Part shown: one piece after another, positions 38,083-47,240 of the stretch
Layout: every line of letters starts with the position of its first letter
How positions within the stretch are numbered: position 1 is the first letter of the stretch
Source of the DNA: Enterococcus alishanensis
Lineage (GTDB): Bacteria; Bacillota; Bacilli; Lactobacillales; Enterococcaceae
Assembly (NCBI RefSeq): GCF_019218635.1
Contig: NZ_JAHUZB010000001.1
Coordinates: forward strand, 124,001 to 188,000
Direction: 5' to 3'
DNA length: 64,000 nucleotides
Translations under genes and position numbers: made by a program
Notes under the pieces: generated by a model
What the model was told of the DNA's origin: nothing
The model's database searches: none
What the model saw: only the letters and a program-made list of their open reading frames with translations

Positions 38083-39639
38083 ATGAAAAGAACAATTTTG
38101 GTTAGTTTAGGCGTTTTATTTGGTCTAAGTATCGTCGCTTATGGCGGTCAACAAGTTTTAGCAGCTTCAAATGATAGCAATACTACGTTATATCGTGTTT
38201 ATAATCCAAATAGTGGTGAACATTTTTATACAGAAAGTGCTAGTGAAAGAGACAATTTGGTGAAACAAGGCTGGACAAATGAAAATGACGCATGGCAAGT
38301 GCCTGTTAAAGGTGATATAGTCTATCGCTTGTATAATTCAAATGCGGGTGATCATTTTTATACCAAAAGTGAAAGCGAGTATAACTGGTTAGGCAAACAA
38401 GGTTGGACACAAGAAGGACAAGCATTTTTGAGTGATACAGTTAAGAAGGTTCCTGTTTATCGTGATTACAATCCCAATGCTACAAGTGGCGCCCACTTTT
38501 ATACTACTTCATTATCTGAACATACTGGTCTGGATAAATTAGGCTGGGTAAATGAAGAGGTGGCTTTTTATGCGGCATCCAATAGTTCATCAGAAACTGT
38601 GGTGAACAAGGATATATTAAATACTTTAATTAAAAAAGTTGAAAATACGGAATCATCAAATTATACTGCTGCTAGTTTTGCAGATTTTCAAACAGCTTTA
38701 GCGGCAGCAAAAAAAGTATCAGCTGAGGAGAAAGCAACACAAGTAGAAGTAGATGCAGCTACCACAAATTTACAAAATACTTTTAACAATTTGGAAAAAG
38801 TAGCTGTCGTTGATAAAGCTGAATTATCGGCTAAAATTACCGCTGCGAAAGCAATTAAAGGTGATGACTATACTGATGCAAGTTACGCCGCATTACAAGC
38901 TAAAATTGATGCTAGTGAAACTATTTTAAATAAAAGTGATGCGACTCAAGCAGAAGTGAATGAACAAGTCACTGCTCTGCAAACAGCGATTGATCAATTG
39001 GCAGAAAAACCGTTGGATCCTGCTATAGTACCTGTGAATACAACCATTTCTAAACTAACTGATTTGAGCAATCAACCAAATAGCAGTTTTGTTGCTTCTA
39101 GTTATACCGTATCGTCATGGAATAAATATAGTGCCGCCTTAACAGCAGCTCAAAATTTAATTAACGCATCAAAAACTGGTGCCGTTACTAATGATTCTGC
39201 AGAAAAAGTTAATACTGATTTACAAACAGCATTTAATCAATTGCAATTCATTAAAAACCTCAATACCATGTTTGCTTATGGTAAATCGTTAACAATCAAT
39301 AGCAGCGCGATTAGTGATGAAATGAAAAAAGAAGTCAATGACAATGGTAAGGAAACCACTGTATTGGCTTACGTTCAAAACTATGTACAATCAGCTTATA
39401 ATGGATATTTCGTAACGAATGGTGATGGTGTTGATTTTGCAGCTTTTCTGTCTGATATTAGCCCAGCAGACATTGTTAAAACAGAAGATTTTATAAAAAA
39501 TAATTTCATTGAAAATGAAACTTATACTATTACAGATGGCAAAGGTGAATCAGTTACAGTATCTGCCCCATTATTAAAAGATGCTTCTGAGTTAGAAAGT
39601 AAATTAGTTACTGCTCCAACAATAGACTGGAATAAATAA
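38083..39639 (+). CDS. Secreted DUF5648/FIVAR-like surface protein, paralogue C
   Basis: 518 residues from ATG 38083; an in-frame ATG at 38065 would put extra residues before the signal peptide and lies before the Shine-Dalgarno. Signal peptide ends near VLAA-SN. Three DUF5648-type repeats (RVYNPNSGEHFYTE, RLYNSNAGDHFYTK, RDYNPNATSGAHFYTT), then two FIVAR-like modules (SNYTAASFADFQ, DDYTDASYAALQ) and divergent helical sequence. Unlike A and B it ends in TAPTIDWNK. More diverged at the DNA level, so an older duplicate. No wall or membrane anchor. Confidence 0.84.
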   Translation: MKRTILVSLGVLFGLSIVAYGGQQVLAASNDSNTTLYRVYNPNSGEHFYTESASERDNLVKQGWTNENDAWQVPVKGDIVYRLYNSNAGDHFYTKSESEYNWLGKQGWTQEGQAFLSDTVKKVPVYRDYNPNATSGAHFYTTSLSEHTGLDKLGWVNEEVAFYAASNSSSETVVNKDILNTLIKKVENTESSNYTAASFADFQTALAAAKKVSAEEKATQVEVDAATTNLQNTFNNLEKVAVVDKAELSAKITAAKAIKGDDYTDASYAALQAKIDASETILNKSDATQAEVNEQVTALQTAIDQLAEKPLDPAIVPVNTTISKLTDLSNQPNSSFVASSYTVSSWNKYSAALTAAQNLINASKTGAVTNDSAEKVNTDLQTAFNQLQFIKNLNTMFAYGKSLTINSSAISDEMKKEVNDNGKETTVLAYVQNYVQSAYNGYFVTNGDGVDFAAFLSDISPADIVKTEDFIKNNFIENETYTITDGKGESVTVSAPLLKDASELESKLVTAPTIDWNK

Positions 39640-39657
39640 AAATACGATTATAGAAGG

Positions 39658-39685
39658 AGACAGCCAGAAATGGTTGTCTTTTTTT
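39658..39685 (+). terminator. Intrinsic terminator after surface gene C
   Basis: Stem AGACAGCC (39658-39665) with GGTTGTCT (39672-39679, one wobble), then T-run. Confidence 0.82.
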
Positions 39686-39821
39686 AATAATTGCTGAAAA
39701 TAAGGCTACATGTTATGAAAAATGTACCGGAAATCAAAAAGAATATGAAAAATACTCTTTGAAAGCTGGCTGAATTGCAAAAAAATCGAGAATAAAGTAT
39801 CTAAAAACTATTCATTTTCAG

Positions 39822-39852
39822 AAAAAAACACCTTCCCATTTAAGGAAAGGTG
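39822..39852 (-). terminator. Intrinsic terminator of yidC (minus strand)
   Basis: 9-bp stem with a wobble pair (39829-39837 with 39844-39852) and an A-run at 39822-39828 that is a T-run on the minus strand. Confidence 0.8.
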
Positions 39853-39870
39853 CTAAATACAATAATTAAA

Positions 39871-40794
39871 TTATTTTTTTTGTTGTTTTCCGGCGTTTCT
39901 ACCTTGGCCAGATTTGTTATTTTTCTTGTTGGTTGGTACATTTTTTTGGGACTTAATTGGCTCAGCTTTTTTGATTGGTTTTTTAGAAATTACTTGTTTT
40001 GGTGGGTTTTTGCGTAATTCTTCTTGGATTTGCGCTTTGATTCTTGGGCGCATAATCACGTTAGTAATAAAGGTTTGAATACAACTAAAGATACCACCGA
40101 CCACCCAGTATAAAGCCACACCAGCTGGAGACGTGAAGGACATCACCGTGATCATCAAAGGTGAGGCAATCATCATTGATTTCATGGTTTTTTTCTGTTC
40201 TTCTGGAATGCCAATTAATGAAATGAAACTTTGTAAGAAGTAAGCTCCTGCGACAATCGCAACTAATAAATAACTTCGTTGAGACAAGAATGGTGAACTT
40301 TGGATACCTTCAGAAAAGCGAGCTGTGAAATATAAAGCTGAGAAGATTGGCATTTGGACTAATAATGGTAGACAACCCATACCGCCCATCATACTCATAT
40401 TATTTTCTTTGTAGACAGCTTGTAAATCTTGTTGTGCTTGCATTTGTTCTTCTTGTGTTGTTGCTTCTTTTAGTCTTGCTTGAGCGGCATCAAGCTGTGG
40501 CTTGATGGCTTGCATTTTTTCTGATTGGACCAGTGATTTTTTTGATTGGTAAACACCTAATGGCAAAATAATCAATCGAACAATAACAGTTAAAATGATA
40601 ATGGCTAGTCCGTAACCCCAGCCAAAACTATTAACCATCCAATCTAAAAATGTTTCTAGCGGAACCACTAAAAAGCGATAGACAATTCCTGAAGTATCGG
40701 GTGAACCGTCACTTGTTGTGCGGACACAGCCGGATAAAAAGATAACGAGACCTAACATACCTGACCCTAATAGCCAGTTTTTTAATTTATTCAT
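39871..40794 (-). CDS. yidC: Membrane protein insertase YidC (lipoprotein form)
   Basis: 307 residues. Lipobox FLSGC (Cys23) after the signal peptide, as in Gram-positive YidC/SpoIIIJ proteins; five further membrane helices; conserved QMPIFSALYFTARF and PAGVALYWVVGGIF; lysine-rich C-terminal tail (about 265-307) of the type that contacts ribosomes. Inserts membrane proteins with or without SecYEG. Lactobacillales usually have two yidC genes; the basic tail suggests the YidC2-type. Confidence 0.94.
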   Translation of the reverse strand: MNKLKNWLLGSGMLGLVIFLSGCVRTTSDGSPDTSGIVYRFLVVPLETFLDWMVNSFGWGYGLAIIILTVIVRLIILPLGVYQSKKSLVQSEKMQAIKPQLDAAQARLKEATTQEEQMQAQQDLQAVYKENNMSMMGGMGCLPLLVQMPIFSALYFTARFSEGIQSSPFLSQRSYLLVAIVAGAYFLQSFISLIGIPEEQKKTMKSMMIASPLMITVMSFTSPAGVALYWVVGGIFSCIQTFITNVIMRPRIKAQIQEELRKNPPKQVISKKPIKKAEPIKSQKNVPTNKKNNKSGQGRNAGKQQKK

Positions 40795-40896
40795 TTACTT
40801 CTTCCTTCACTAAATAATATCAGACAAAGATAACTATACTAAAGATTTTTGGCTATTTCAATTGTATCAGAAAATTTAGTTAAGGTTAGGAGATTC

Positions 40897-41169
40897 TTAA
40901 TAAATCACATCAAAGGTTTTAAAATCAGGCAGTGTATCGTCGATTGTTTGTTGAATATGCTCTACTTTGGAAAAGGGATTTTTGGGATTTTTCAGTTGAT
41001 CAATAAAATTGGCTATTTGTGTCTGACTGCCGACAGCTTGGATGGAGACACTGCCATCTGCTTCGTTTTTAACGGTACCAGTCAAACCGATTTCGTTGGC
41101 AATTTGATGCGTTGTATAACGAAAGCCAACTCCTTGGACGCGACCAGTGACATTCATGCGCATTTTCAT
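40897..41169 (-). CDS. acyP: Acylphosphatase
   Basis: 90 residues. The catalytic arginine lies in GRVQGVGFRYTTHQ and the catalytic asparagine in GTVKNEADGSV. Hydrolyses acyl phosphates. Small cytosolic enzyme, divergent from the SpoU methyltransferase and upstream of yidC, a usual enterococcal neighbourhood. Confidence 0.94.
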   Translation of the reverse strand: MKMRMNVTGRVQGVGFRYTTHQIANEIGLTGTVKNEADGSVSIQAVGSQTQIANFIDQLKNPKNPFSKVEHIQQTIDDTLPDFKTFDVIY

Positions 41170-41237
41170 ATGAATTCCTCCTAATAAAATCTAGTTGTAT
41201 CTATCATAACGAGTTTTTTTAGTGCTGACAAATCTCA

Positions 41238-41246
41238 TGCTATAAT
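41238..41246 (+). promoter_or_regulatory. Extended -10 promoter of the SpoU methyltransferase gene
   Basis: TGC-TATAAT (TATAAT at 41241-41246) with TTTAGT 17 bases upstream; 17 bases before the GTG start. Confidence 0.65.
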
Positions 41247-41263
41247 GTCCAAGAGGTGATTTC

Positions 41264-42028
41264 GTGAAAGAAATAGGATCATTAAAAAATCCATTAATTA
41301 AAGAGATGAAAAAGTTACAGCAAAAAAAATATCGTGACAAAACCGGGAGCTATTTATTGGAAGGCTTTCACTTGGTGCAGGAAGCTCACAAGGCTGGAAT
41401 TACTTTTTCAGCAGTCTTTGTCAGTCAACGGGGCTTGCAGGAATGGGACAAATGGTTTACTGCTGAATTGCCTGAGATGACGTTGGTTTCTGATGACATC
41501 TTGAAAAGTTTGGCTAGTCAGCCAACGCCTCAAGGGATTATTGCGGTGGCAAAAACAACTGAAGAAACGACTATTGATTATCGTGGTGCCTGGCTGCTTT
41601 TAGATAATGTTCAAGATCCTGGAAATGTTGGGACCTTGATTCGAACAGCTGATGCGGCAGGTTTTTCAGGTGTGGTTTTAGGTGACGGCTCAGCAGACTT
41701 ATATAATCCTAAAACTTTGCGGAGTACCCAAGGCAGTTTGTATCATTTGTCGGTAGTCAGTCAAAATTTAATGACCGTGATGGCTGATTTTAAAGAGACT
41801 GGTTTAATTATCGGGACGGCGTTAGACAAACAAGCCAAGGATTATCGCACAGTGACACCACCAGAAAACTTTGCATTGGTGCTAGGAAATGAAGGACAAG
41901 GTGTTTCAGAGGAAGTGTTGGGGCAAGTAGATGTGACAACTTACATTGAAATGAAAGGCCAAGCAGAGTCATTAAATGTAGCGATTGCTGGGGGCATATT
42001 AATGTTTCATTTAATAAACCAAGCTTAA
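41264..42028 (+). CDS. SpoU/TrmH-family 2'-O-ribose RNA methyltransferase
   Basis: 254 residues from a GTG start behind AGAGGTG. N-terminal substrate-binding domain (about 1-95; KKYRDKTGSYLLEGFHLVQEA), then SPOUT knot domain with the three SpoU motifs: DNVQDPGNVGTLIRTADAAGF, ALVLGNEGQGVS and YIEMKGQAESLNVAIAGGI. Uses S-adenosylmethionine, likely on rRNA; the exact nucleotide cannot be read from sequence (YsgA-like group). Confidence 0.93.
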   Translation: MKEIGSLKNPLIKEMKKLQQKKYRDKTGSYLLEGFHLVQEAHKAGITFSAVFVSQRGLQEWDKWFTAELPEMTLVSDDILKSLASQPTPQGIIAVAKTTEETTIDYRGAWLLLDNVQDPGNVGTLIRTADAAGFSGVVLGDGSADLYNPKTLRSTQGSLYHLSVVSQNLMTVMADFKETGLIIGTALDKQAKDYRTVTPPENFALVLGNEGQGVSEEVLGQVDVTTYIEMKGQAESLNVAIAGGILMFHLINQA

Positions 42029-42137
42029 AAAGTGTAAAGAAAGATTTAAAATTAAACAACTTTTTTTTGTCAGCGCCCTACTCGTACCAAAGCCGTGTTA
42101 TACTTTTTTGTAGCAGCAGAAAAGGAGCTTTTAATCA

Positions 42138-42629
42138 ATGACGGAAAATTGGCGTGAAGATGCAGAATATCTTTCTTACATAGAAGATTTATTAGCAACT
42201 GAAGAAGTACAAAAATTAGCAAACTATACGCAACATATGAATTCCACTCGTCTGGAGCATTCAATTAGCGTTTCATACAATAGTTATAAATTAGCCAAAC
42301 GTTTTAACGGAGATGCAAAAGCAACAGCTCGCGCTGGCTTATTACATGATTTATTTTATTATGATTGGCATACAACGAAATTTGACGAAGGTTCTCATGC
42401 TTACATGCATCCAAGAATCGCCGTGAAAAATGCCGAAAAAATTACTGAATTATCAACACTTGAACGTGACATTATTATTAAGCATATGTGGGGTGCAACG
42501 ATCACACCACCTAAATATAAAGAGAGCTACATCGTTACTTTGGTAGATAAATATTGTGCCATCAAAGAAGCGGCTGCACCATTAAGTGCTCGCTGGAATT
42601 CTTACAAAGAACGTCTAAAACGTATTTAA
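42138..42629 (+). CDS. HD-domain hydrolase
   Basis: 163 residues. HD motif residues: H in RLEHSISVSYNSY, HD in GLLHDLFYYD, H in KHMWGATITPP, D in LVDKYCAIKE. The family acts on phosphomonoesters or nucleotides; the substrate is unknown. Single gene with AAAGGAGC upstream, terminated by a strong hairpin shared with the convergent gene. Confidence 0.85.
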   Translation: MTENWREDAEYLSYIEDLLATEEVQKLANYTQHMNSTRLEHSISVSYNSYKLAKRFNGDAKATARAGLLHDLFYYDWHTTKFDEGSHAYMHPRIAVKNAEKITELSTLERDIIIKHMWGATITPPKYKESYIVTLVDKYCAIKEAAAPLSARWNSYKERLKRI

Positions 42630-42634
42630 AAATA

Positions 42635-42676
42635 AAGCTTCGAAAAAATGACTGTCATTTTTTCGAAGCTTTTTTA
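42635..42676. terminator. Bidirectional terminator
   Basis: Perfect 18-bp inverted repeat 42635-42652 with 42654-42671 (single-base centre), T-runs on both strands. Lies between convergent genes and reaches the stop of the minus-strand gene. Confidence 0.88.
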
Positions 42677-43012
42677 TTTGGCTAAACGTAAGGTTGTTTG
42701 TACAAAATCTAAATGATGAGCAATTTGTTGCAGTAACTCTAACAACATTTCATGCTCGTTGTCTTCATTTTCAAATTCAAAGAAACGATTGCTCTTTTTA
42801 AAATCATCCCAAAATTTGACTTCGGAAAAAATCATTTCTGCCTCTAGTGGATCCATCGTGTGTTTCATAATACCGTATAAATCACTGATAAATTCATTGA
42901 TGACGCCTTCAAGGCCGTATTGTTTGGTGAATTCAGCCGTTTTGTGTTTTGGATCTTCTAGGTTGGTAAAAGTCCACCATTTGTCTGTGACCAGCTCAAT
43001 TGTGTCTAACAT
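42674..43012 (-). CDS. Conserved hypothetical protein, small acidic
   Basis: 112 residues from ATG 43012 (GGGGTGAG upstream); the frame is open further 5' to 43057 but that extension includes the Shine-Dalgarno. Acidic, predicted mostly helical, with aromatic-rich WWTFTN and KFWDDFKKSNRFFEFENEDNE. No signal or membrane segment. I do not recognise the family. It is a single gene divergent from efp. Confidence 0.7.
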   Translation of the reverse strand: MLDTIELVTDKWWTFTNLEDPKHKTAEFTKQYGLEGVINEFISDLYGIMKHTMDPLEAEMIFSEVKFWDDFKKSNRFFEFENEDNEHEMLLELLQQIAHHLDFVQTTLRLAK

Positions 43013-43163
43013 AAAACTCACCCCTTTGCTTATTATTTTAGAGGAAATCCAAATCAAATGCGAGATTTATTTTAGGTTTATTTGATTCTAGTAAGTTTAG
43101 CTAGTCACTGCCTATGGGATTTGTTAAAATGAGGAGTCGACTAATCTTAAAGGAGAGAGATAT

Positions 43164-43727
43164 ATGATTTCAGCAAGTGATTTAAAAGCCGGTATGACTT
43201 TTGTCCAAGATGGCAAATTAATCCGTGTATTAGAAGCAAGCCACCACAAACCAGGTAAAGGAAATACTGTAATGCGGATGAAACTGAGAGATGTTCGCTC
43301 TGGTTCAACTTATGACACAACTTTCCGCCCTGAAGAAAAATTTGAACAAGCCATCATTGAAACAAAAAGTGTTCAATATTTATATAGCCAAGATGATGTG
43401 GCTGTCTTCATGGACTTAGAAACTTATGAACAATATGAATTACCATTAGATACGATCGAACAAGAAATGAAATATTTACTAGAAAATATGGAAGTAAAAA
43501 TCCAATTCTTCGGCGACGAAGTTATCGGAGTTACATTACCAACAACAGTTGTTCTACGAGTGACTGAGACTCAACCTTCAATTAAAGGGGCAACAGTGAC
43601 TGGTTCTGGTAAACCAGCAACAATGGAAACTGGTTTAGTAGTTAACGTGCCAGACTTTGTAGAAGCAGAAGAATTATTAGAAATCAATACTCAAGAAGGC
43701 ACTTATGTAAAACGTGCTGGTAAATAA
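43164..43727 (+). CDS. efp: Elongation factor P
   Basis: 187 residues, three beta-barrel domains. Domain I loop HHKPGKGN carries the lysine (Lys32) that is modified in EF-P; the C-terminal signature [21 protein letters not shown]-like stretch is present around residues 130-155. EF-P rescues ribosomes stalled at polyproline. Preceded by AAAGGAGAG. Confidence 0.97.
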   Translation: MISASDLKAGMTFVQDGKLIRVLEASHHKPGKGNTVMRMKLRDVRSGSTYDTTFRPEEKFEQAIIETKSVQYLYSQDDVAVFMDLETYEQYELPLDTIEQEMKYLLENMEVKIQFFGDEVIGVTLPTTVVLRVTETQPSIKGATVTGSGKPATMETGLVVNVPDFVEAEELLEINTQEGTYVKRAGK

Positions 43728-43733
43728 ATTTTT

Positions 43734-43763
43734 AAAAGAGTTGGCAGAAGCTGACTCTTTTTT
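43734..43763 (+). terminator. Intrinsic terminator after efp
   Basis: Stem of about 11 bp with two wobble pairs (AAAGAGTTGGC with GCTGACTCTTT), four-base loop, T-run. Confidence 0.8.
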
Positions 43764-43811
43764 ATTTGTTCTAGTATAATGGTGAGAGAAAAAATTTTTA
43801 GGGGAAATAAA

Positions 43812-45515
43812 ATGACGTTCAAAAAAACCATCAGCTTACTAGGATTATTTCTAGTTATCAGCTTTATTTATACATTACCAATGTTAAGATTAACTTCGCC
43901 ACATTTTCAGTTGTTGCAAGGAGACGACCTCGCCTTTCATTTCATGCGTACATTTAGTATGACTGATCAATTAAAGGAAATTGGTTATCCGACTGGAGTA
44001 GGGAATTTTTCACCTTTTCAATATGCCTATGGGGTAAATTTATTTTATCCATATGAAACGACAGTATTGCCATTGGCGCTTTTAACCATGGCGGTAGGAA
44101 AAATTTTTAAAGGCTATTATTTATATGTATTGCTCTTAACTTTTCTGACTTTACTCAGCGCTTATTATGGGATGCGCTATTTCTTAAAACTACAGCTTTT
44201 GCCATTATCAGATAAAGGGATGAAAATAGCGCCGTTTATTTTTGCGGTTGTCTATAGTTTTTCTCAGTATCGCCTAGTGAATATTTTTATGCGGACGGCT
44301 CTTGGTGAAGGTGCGGCTTTTGTCTTCTTACCATTAATTATGGCAGGATTTTTCAGTCTCTTTTTTGATCAAGGTAAGAAGAAAAGCTGGCTGATTTTTG
44401 GAATGGCAGGCTTAATTTATACTCACTTTGTTAGTTCATTGCTAGTAGTTTTATTTTTAGTGATTTGTTTATTATTGCTCATTCCGAAATGGTCAGTGAC
44501 TGTCTGGAAACAATTAATTTTTAGTGGCGCGATGGCGGCTTTACTCAGTGCTTTTTGTTTGGTTCCGATGCTTGAACAGATGCAGCATCTGGATATTACC
44601 GGTGCTTATCAAGCCAGTTTAGTTGAAGGCGCCCAGATGACTGGTTCCTTGGCGTATCTCTTTTCATTCGTATCACCGGAAAAATATAGTTATTATACAG
44701 TCGGTATTTTTATATTGATTCCTTACTTAGGTAGCTTGTTGCTTTTCTTTTTACCAGGTAAGAAAAATCTTTTCCGTAATAAGTTTGGTTTTTTGCTACT
44801 GATTATGACTGGCTTGTTGATTTTTATGACGACCAATGTATTTCCATGGGATTACTTGGAAGGTAGCTTCATCCAGATTATCCAGTTTCCATTTCGTTTA
44901 AATTTATTGGCGACTTTACTAGGAGCAGTCTGTGGCAGTCTCTTTTTTGCCGAAGTGTTGACGGCCTTTAGTAAACACAGTGGCTTGTTAATTACAGTTA
45001 GTTTGCTATTATATTTAGCTACGCCGCTAGTGGTTTCTCAATATTTAACAAGTCAAAAGATTATGGAAAAATATACGACAGCGACTGATTTGCAAAAAGA
45101 TGGCTATTATAATGAAGTCAGTCTCAGTATGTTTGATTATTTGCCAAAAATTGCTGATCCATATGAATATTTGAATAAACAAGGGAAAATCAATCAAGAG
45201 AAAACGACCATCGACTACACCATGACAGGCAATCGGGCCAAAGTAAATACTGAGAAGATTGTCGCAAATAGCGCTGTAGAGCTGCCACTAGCTGGCTACA
45301 AAGGCGTGACGGTAAAAGATTCTGACGGAAAAGACTTGTCCTTTAAAGTAGCTAAAAATGGCAAAATAAGACTAACTAAGTTTCCTAAAGATGAGTTTGT
45401 CACAGTGATTTATCAAGCGACTTTACTATACAAAGTTTCATTCTTTGTCTCGGCAGCAACTCTTATTTTATTACCAATCATATTAAAATTCAGAAACACT
45501 AGAGGATCAAAATAA
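43812..45515 (+). CDS. Large multi-pass membrane protein, PTPS-related/GT-C-like family
   Basis: 567 residues from ATG 43812 (TAGGGGAAAT upstream); an upstream in-frame ATG at 43779 precedes the Shine-Dalgarno. About a dozen membrane helices over residues 8-400, then an extracytoplasmic beta-rich domain (about 400-530) and one terminal helix (about 540-560). An early acidic loop, LLQGDDLAFHFMR, is like the DD motif of GT-C glycosyltransferase-type membrane proteins annotated as 6-pyruvoyl-tetrahydropterin synthase-related. Probably acts in cell-envelope glycan assembly; substrate unknown. Confidence 0.75.
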   Translation: MTFKKTISLLGLFLVISFIYTLPMLRLTSPHFQLLQGDDLAFHFMRTFSMTDQLKEIGYPTGVGNFSPFQYAYGVNLFYPYETTVLPLALLTMAVGKIFKGYYLYVLLLTFLTLLSAYYGMRYFLKLQLLPLSDKGMKIAPFIFAVVYSFSQYRLVNIFMRTALGEGAAFVFLPLIMAGFFSLFFDQGKKKSWLIFGMAGLIYTHFVSSLLVVLFLVICLLLLIPKWSVTVWKQLIFSGAMAALLSAFCLVPMLEQMQHLDITGAYQASLVEGAQMTGSLAYLFSFVSPEKYSYYTVGIFILIPYLGSLLLFFLPGKKNLFRNKFGFLLLIMTGLLIFMTTNVFPWDYLEGSFIQIIQFPFRLNLLATLLGAVCGSLFFAEVLTAFSKHSGLLITVSLLLYLATPLVVSQYLTSQKIMEKYTTATDLQKDGYYNEVSLSMFDYLPKIADPYEYLNKQGKINQEKTTIDYTMTGNRAKVNTEKIVANSAVELPLAGYKGVTVKDSDGKDLSFKVAKNGKIRLTKFPKDEFVTVIYQATLLYKVSFFVSAATLILLPIILKFRNTRGSK

Positions 45516-45535
45516 ATCCTCTAGTGCTTTTTTTA
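45498..45535 (+). terminator. Intrinsic terminator overlapping the membrane-protein stop
   Basis: Stem CACTAGAGGAT (45498-45508) with ATCCTCTAGTG (45517-45527), stop codon in the loop, then T-run. Confidence 0.88.
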
Positions 45536-45700
45536 TTAGAATTTAAGATACCAAAATAGCTATCCCAATCAAATAACTCTAAAATTTAAGCGGATTATTA
45601 TTTTTTAGCGAAATTTTTCACGAAAACACCTTTTTATCTTAGGGAAAATTGTGTAAAATAACTTGAAATGTGAAAAAATGATCATAGAGGATGTGGAAAA

Positions 45701-46465
45701 ATGTATTCACCGCAAGAAACAGCGGACATTTGTGCGACTAAAGGTTTGGAAAAAACACAGAAAAATTTGCTTGCGAAAATAATTCTAGGCTTTATCGGTG
45801 GGGCAATGATTTCGTTGAGCTACGTGGCTTATATGAAAATTGTCGCTCAAACACCTGAAACACTGGTCTTTCTAGGAAACTTATTAGGTGCGTCGGTTTT
45901 CCCTATTGGTTTAATCGTCATTTTATTAGCCGGTGGCGAATTAGTTACCGGGAACATGGTGGCTGTCTCAAGCGCATGGATTAATAAAAAAATCAAAGCC
46001 GTGGATGTTTTGAATAATTGGGCAATTATTACTTTTGCGAATTTTTTAGGGGCCATATTTGTAGCTTATTTCTTTGGACATATCGTAGGCTTAACAAGCA
46101 GTGGTGATTTTCTCCATGAGTTAACTTCTGTCGCAGATGCAAAAGTTGCAGCGACGCCTTTACAAGCTTTTATATCAGGGATTGGCTGTAACTGGTTTGT
46201 CGGTCTAGGTGTTTGGCTGTCTTATGCTGGAAAAGATGGTACATCAAAAATATTGGGAATTTGGTTTCCGATCATGATCTTTGTTTTACTAGGTTTTCAG
46301 CATAGTGTTGCGAATATGTTTGTCTTGTCGAATGCCATTATTGAAGGGCATATCGGGATTGGTGCTTTCTTCTACAATATCATCCCGGTTTATTTAGGTA
46401 ATGTGGTTGGTGGCGTTTGTTTTGTCTCACTAGCTTACTATTTATCTTATCAAAAAGGACATTAA
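45701..46465 (+). CDS. Formate/nitrite transporter family channel
   Basis: 254 residues, six membrane helices of the FNT fold. Typical segments: KIILGFIGGAMISLSY, ILLAGGELVTGNM and GIGCNWFVGLGVW. FNT proteins pass formate, nitrite or other small monovalent anions. In lactic acid bacteria with mixed-acid fermentation, formate export is likely; no pfl gene is in the window to confirm. Single-gene unit with its own terminator. Confidence 0.88.
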   Translation: MYSPQETADICATKGLEKTQKNLLAKIILGFIGGAMISLSYVAYMKIVAQTPETLVFLGNLLGASVFPIGLIVILLAGGELVTGNMVAVSSAWINKKIKAVDVLNNWAIITFANFLGAIFVAYFFGHIVGLTSSGDFLHELTSVADAKVAATPLQAFISGIGCNWFVGLGVWLSYAGKDGTSKILGIWFPIMIFVLLGFQHSVANMFVLSNAIIEGHIGIGAFFYNIIPVYLGNVVGGVCFVSLAYYLSYQKGH

Positions 46466-46469
46466 TAAA

Positions 46470-46505
46470 AAGCTCCTCCTCAATATCTGGGGAGGAGCTT
46501 TTTTT
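46470..46505 (+). terminator. Intrinsic terminator after the FNT gene
   Basis: 12-bp stem AAGCTCCTCCTC/GGGGAGGAGCTT (one wobble), seven-base loop, T-run. Confidence 0.9.
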
Positions 46506-46551
46506 GACTAAATCATTTACTTATTTATAATAAGTAATAGGAGGTGTCCCG

Positions 46552-47169
46552 ATGGATACACAAGAAAAATTTGAAATGATCTTAAGTAATTTAACCAATA
46601 CTTTTTTAACTAATGCTTTAGAAACACCCCAAAGAATTTTACCGGTTGCTGAAAAAATTGCGAAAGAAGCACAAGAAATCGTCTTGAATGATGTTGATAG
46701 TGAAGCCATCACTTTTATGGCCAAAAAATTATTACAAATGATGGACCGCTCTTTGTTTTTGGTGGATACTTTTGCTAAAGGTGTCGCAAAAAATGATTAC
46801 AGTGCTTTAAGGGAAGAAAATCTGATTGCGCAACTAGATCAAGTCGTAGGACAATCAGAAAACGAAGACAGGTTAGTAGACTTGTTAACTGAATCGATTA
46901 GTAGCAACCATGCCAAAGGAATTAGCTTGGAAAAAATTTATTACGAAAACTATTTAGTAGAATATGTTGCCAGTCTGATGGAGATTTCTGCTATTCAACA
47001 GCTGACAGAGAAAAAAGAATTATTAACAGAGCTAAAGCCAGTGATTGAAAATCCTGAAAACGAATTTCCTTATGATGTTTTCCATCATATAACTGGTAAT
47101 TTCAAAAAAGATTTTGCAAGCAAGTATTATCCTTATGAAACGGTTGTTCAAATTATGGAAACAGAATAA
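46552..47169 (+). CDS. Hypothetical cytosolic helical protein
   Basis: 205 residues; ATG with AGGAGGTG about seven bases upstream, so certainly translated in appearance. Predicted all-alpha, acidic, no signal peptide or membrane segment and no cysteine motif. I do not recognise the family. It precedes another unknown gene on the same strand by 71 bases; the spacer contains an inverted repeat (TCACTTTGCA at 47181 with TGTAAAGTGA at 47206). Confidence 0.65.
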   Translation: MDTQEKFEMILSNLTNTFLTNALETPQRILPVAEKIAKEAQEIVLNDVDSEAITFMAKKLLQMMDRSLFLVDTFAKGVAKNDYSALREENLIAQLDQVVGQSENEDRLVDLLTESISSNHAKGISLEKIYYENYLVEYVASLMEISAIQQLTEKKELLTELKPVIENPENEFPYDVFHHITGNFKKDFASKYYPYETVVQIMETE

Positions 47170-47240
47170 GTTGAGTCTTATCACTTTGCATTTTAATAAA
47201 TTAGCTGTAAAGTGACAAAAAAAGTAAAGAAGATGATTTT

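Noticed and set aside
33969-39639. Surface proteins A-C as sortase substrates
   Set aside because: Their C-termini (TGKTPLVEA, TGKTPLTVAE, TAPTIDWNK) have no LPxTG, hydrophobic segment or charged tail.
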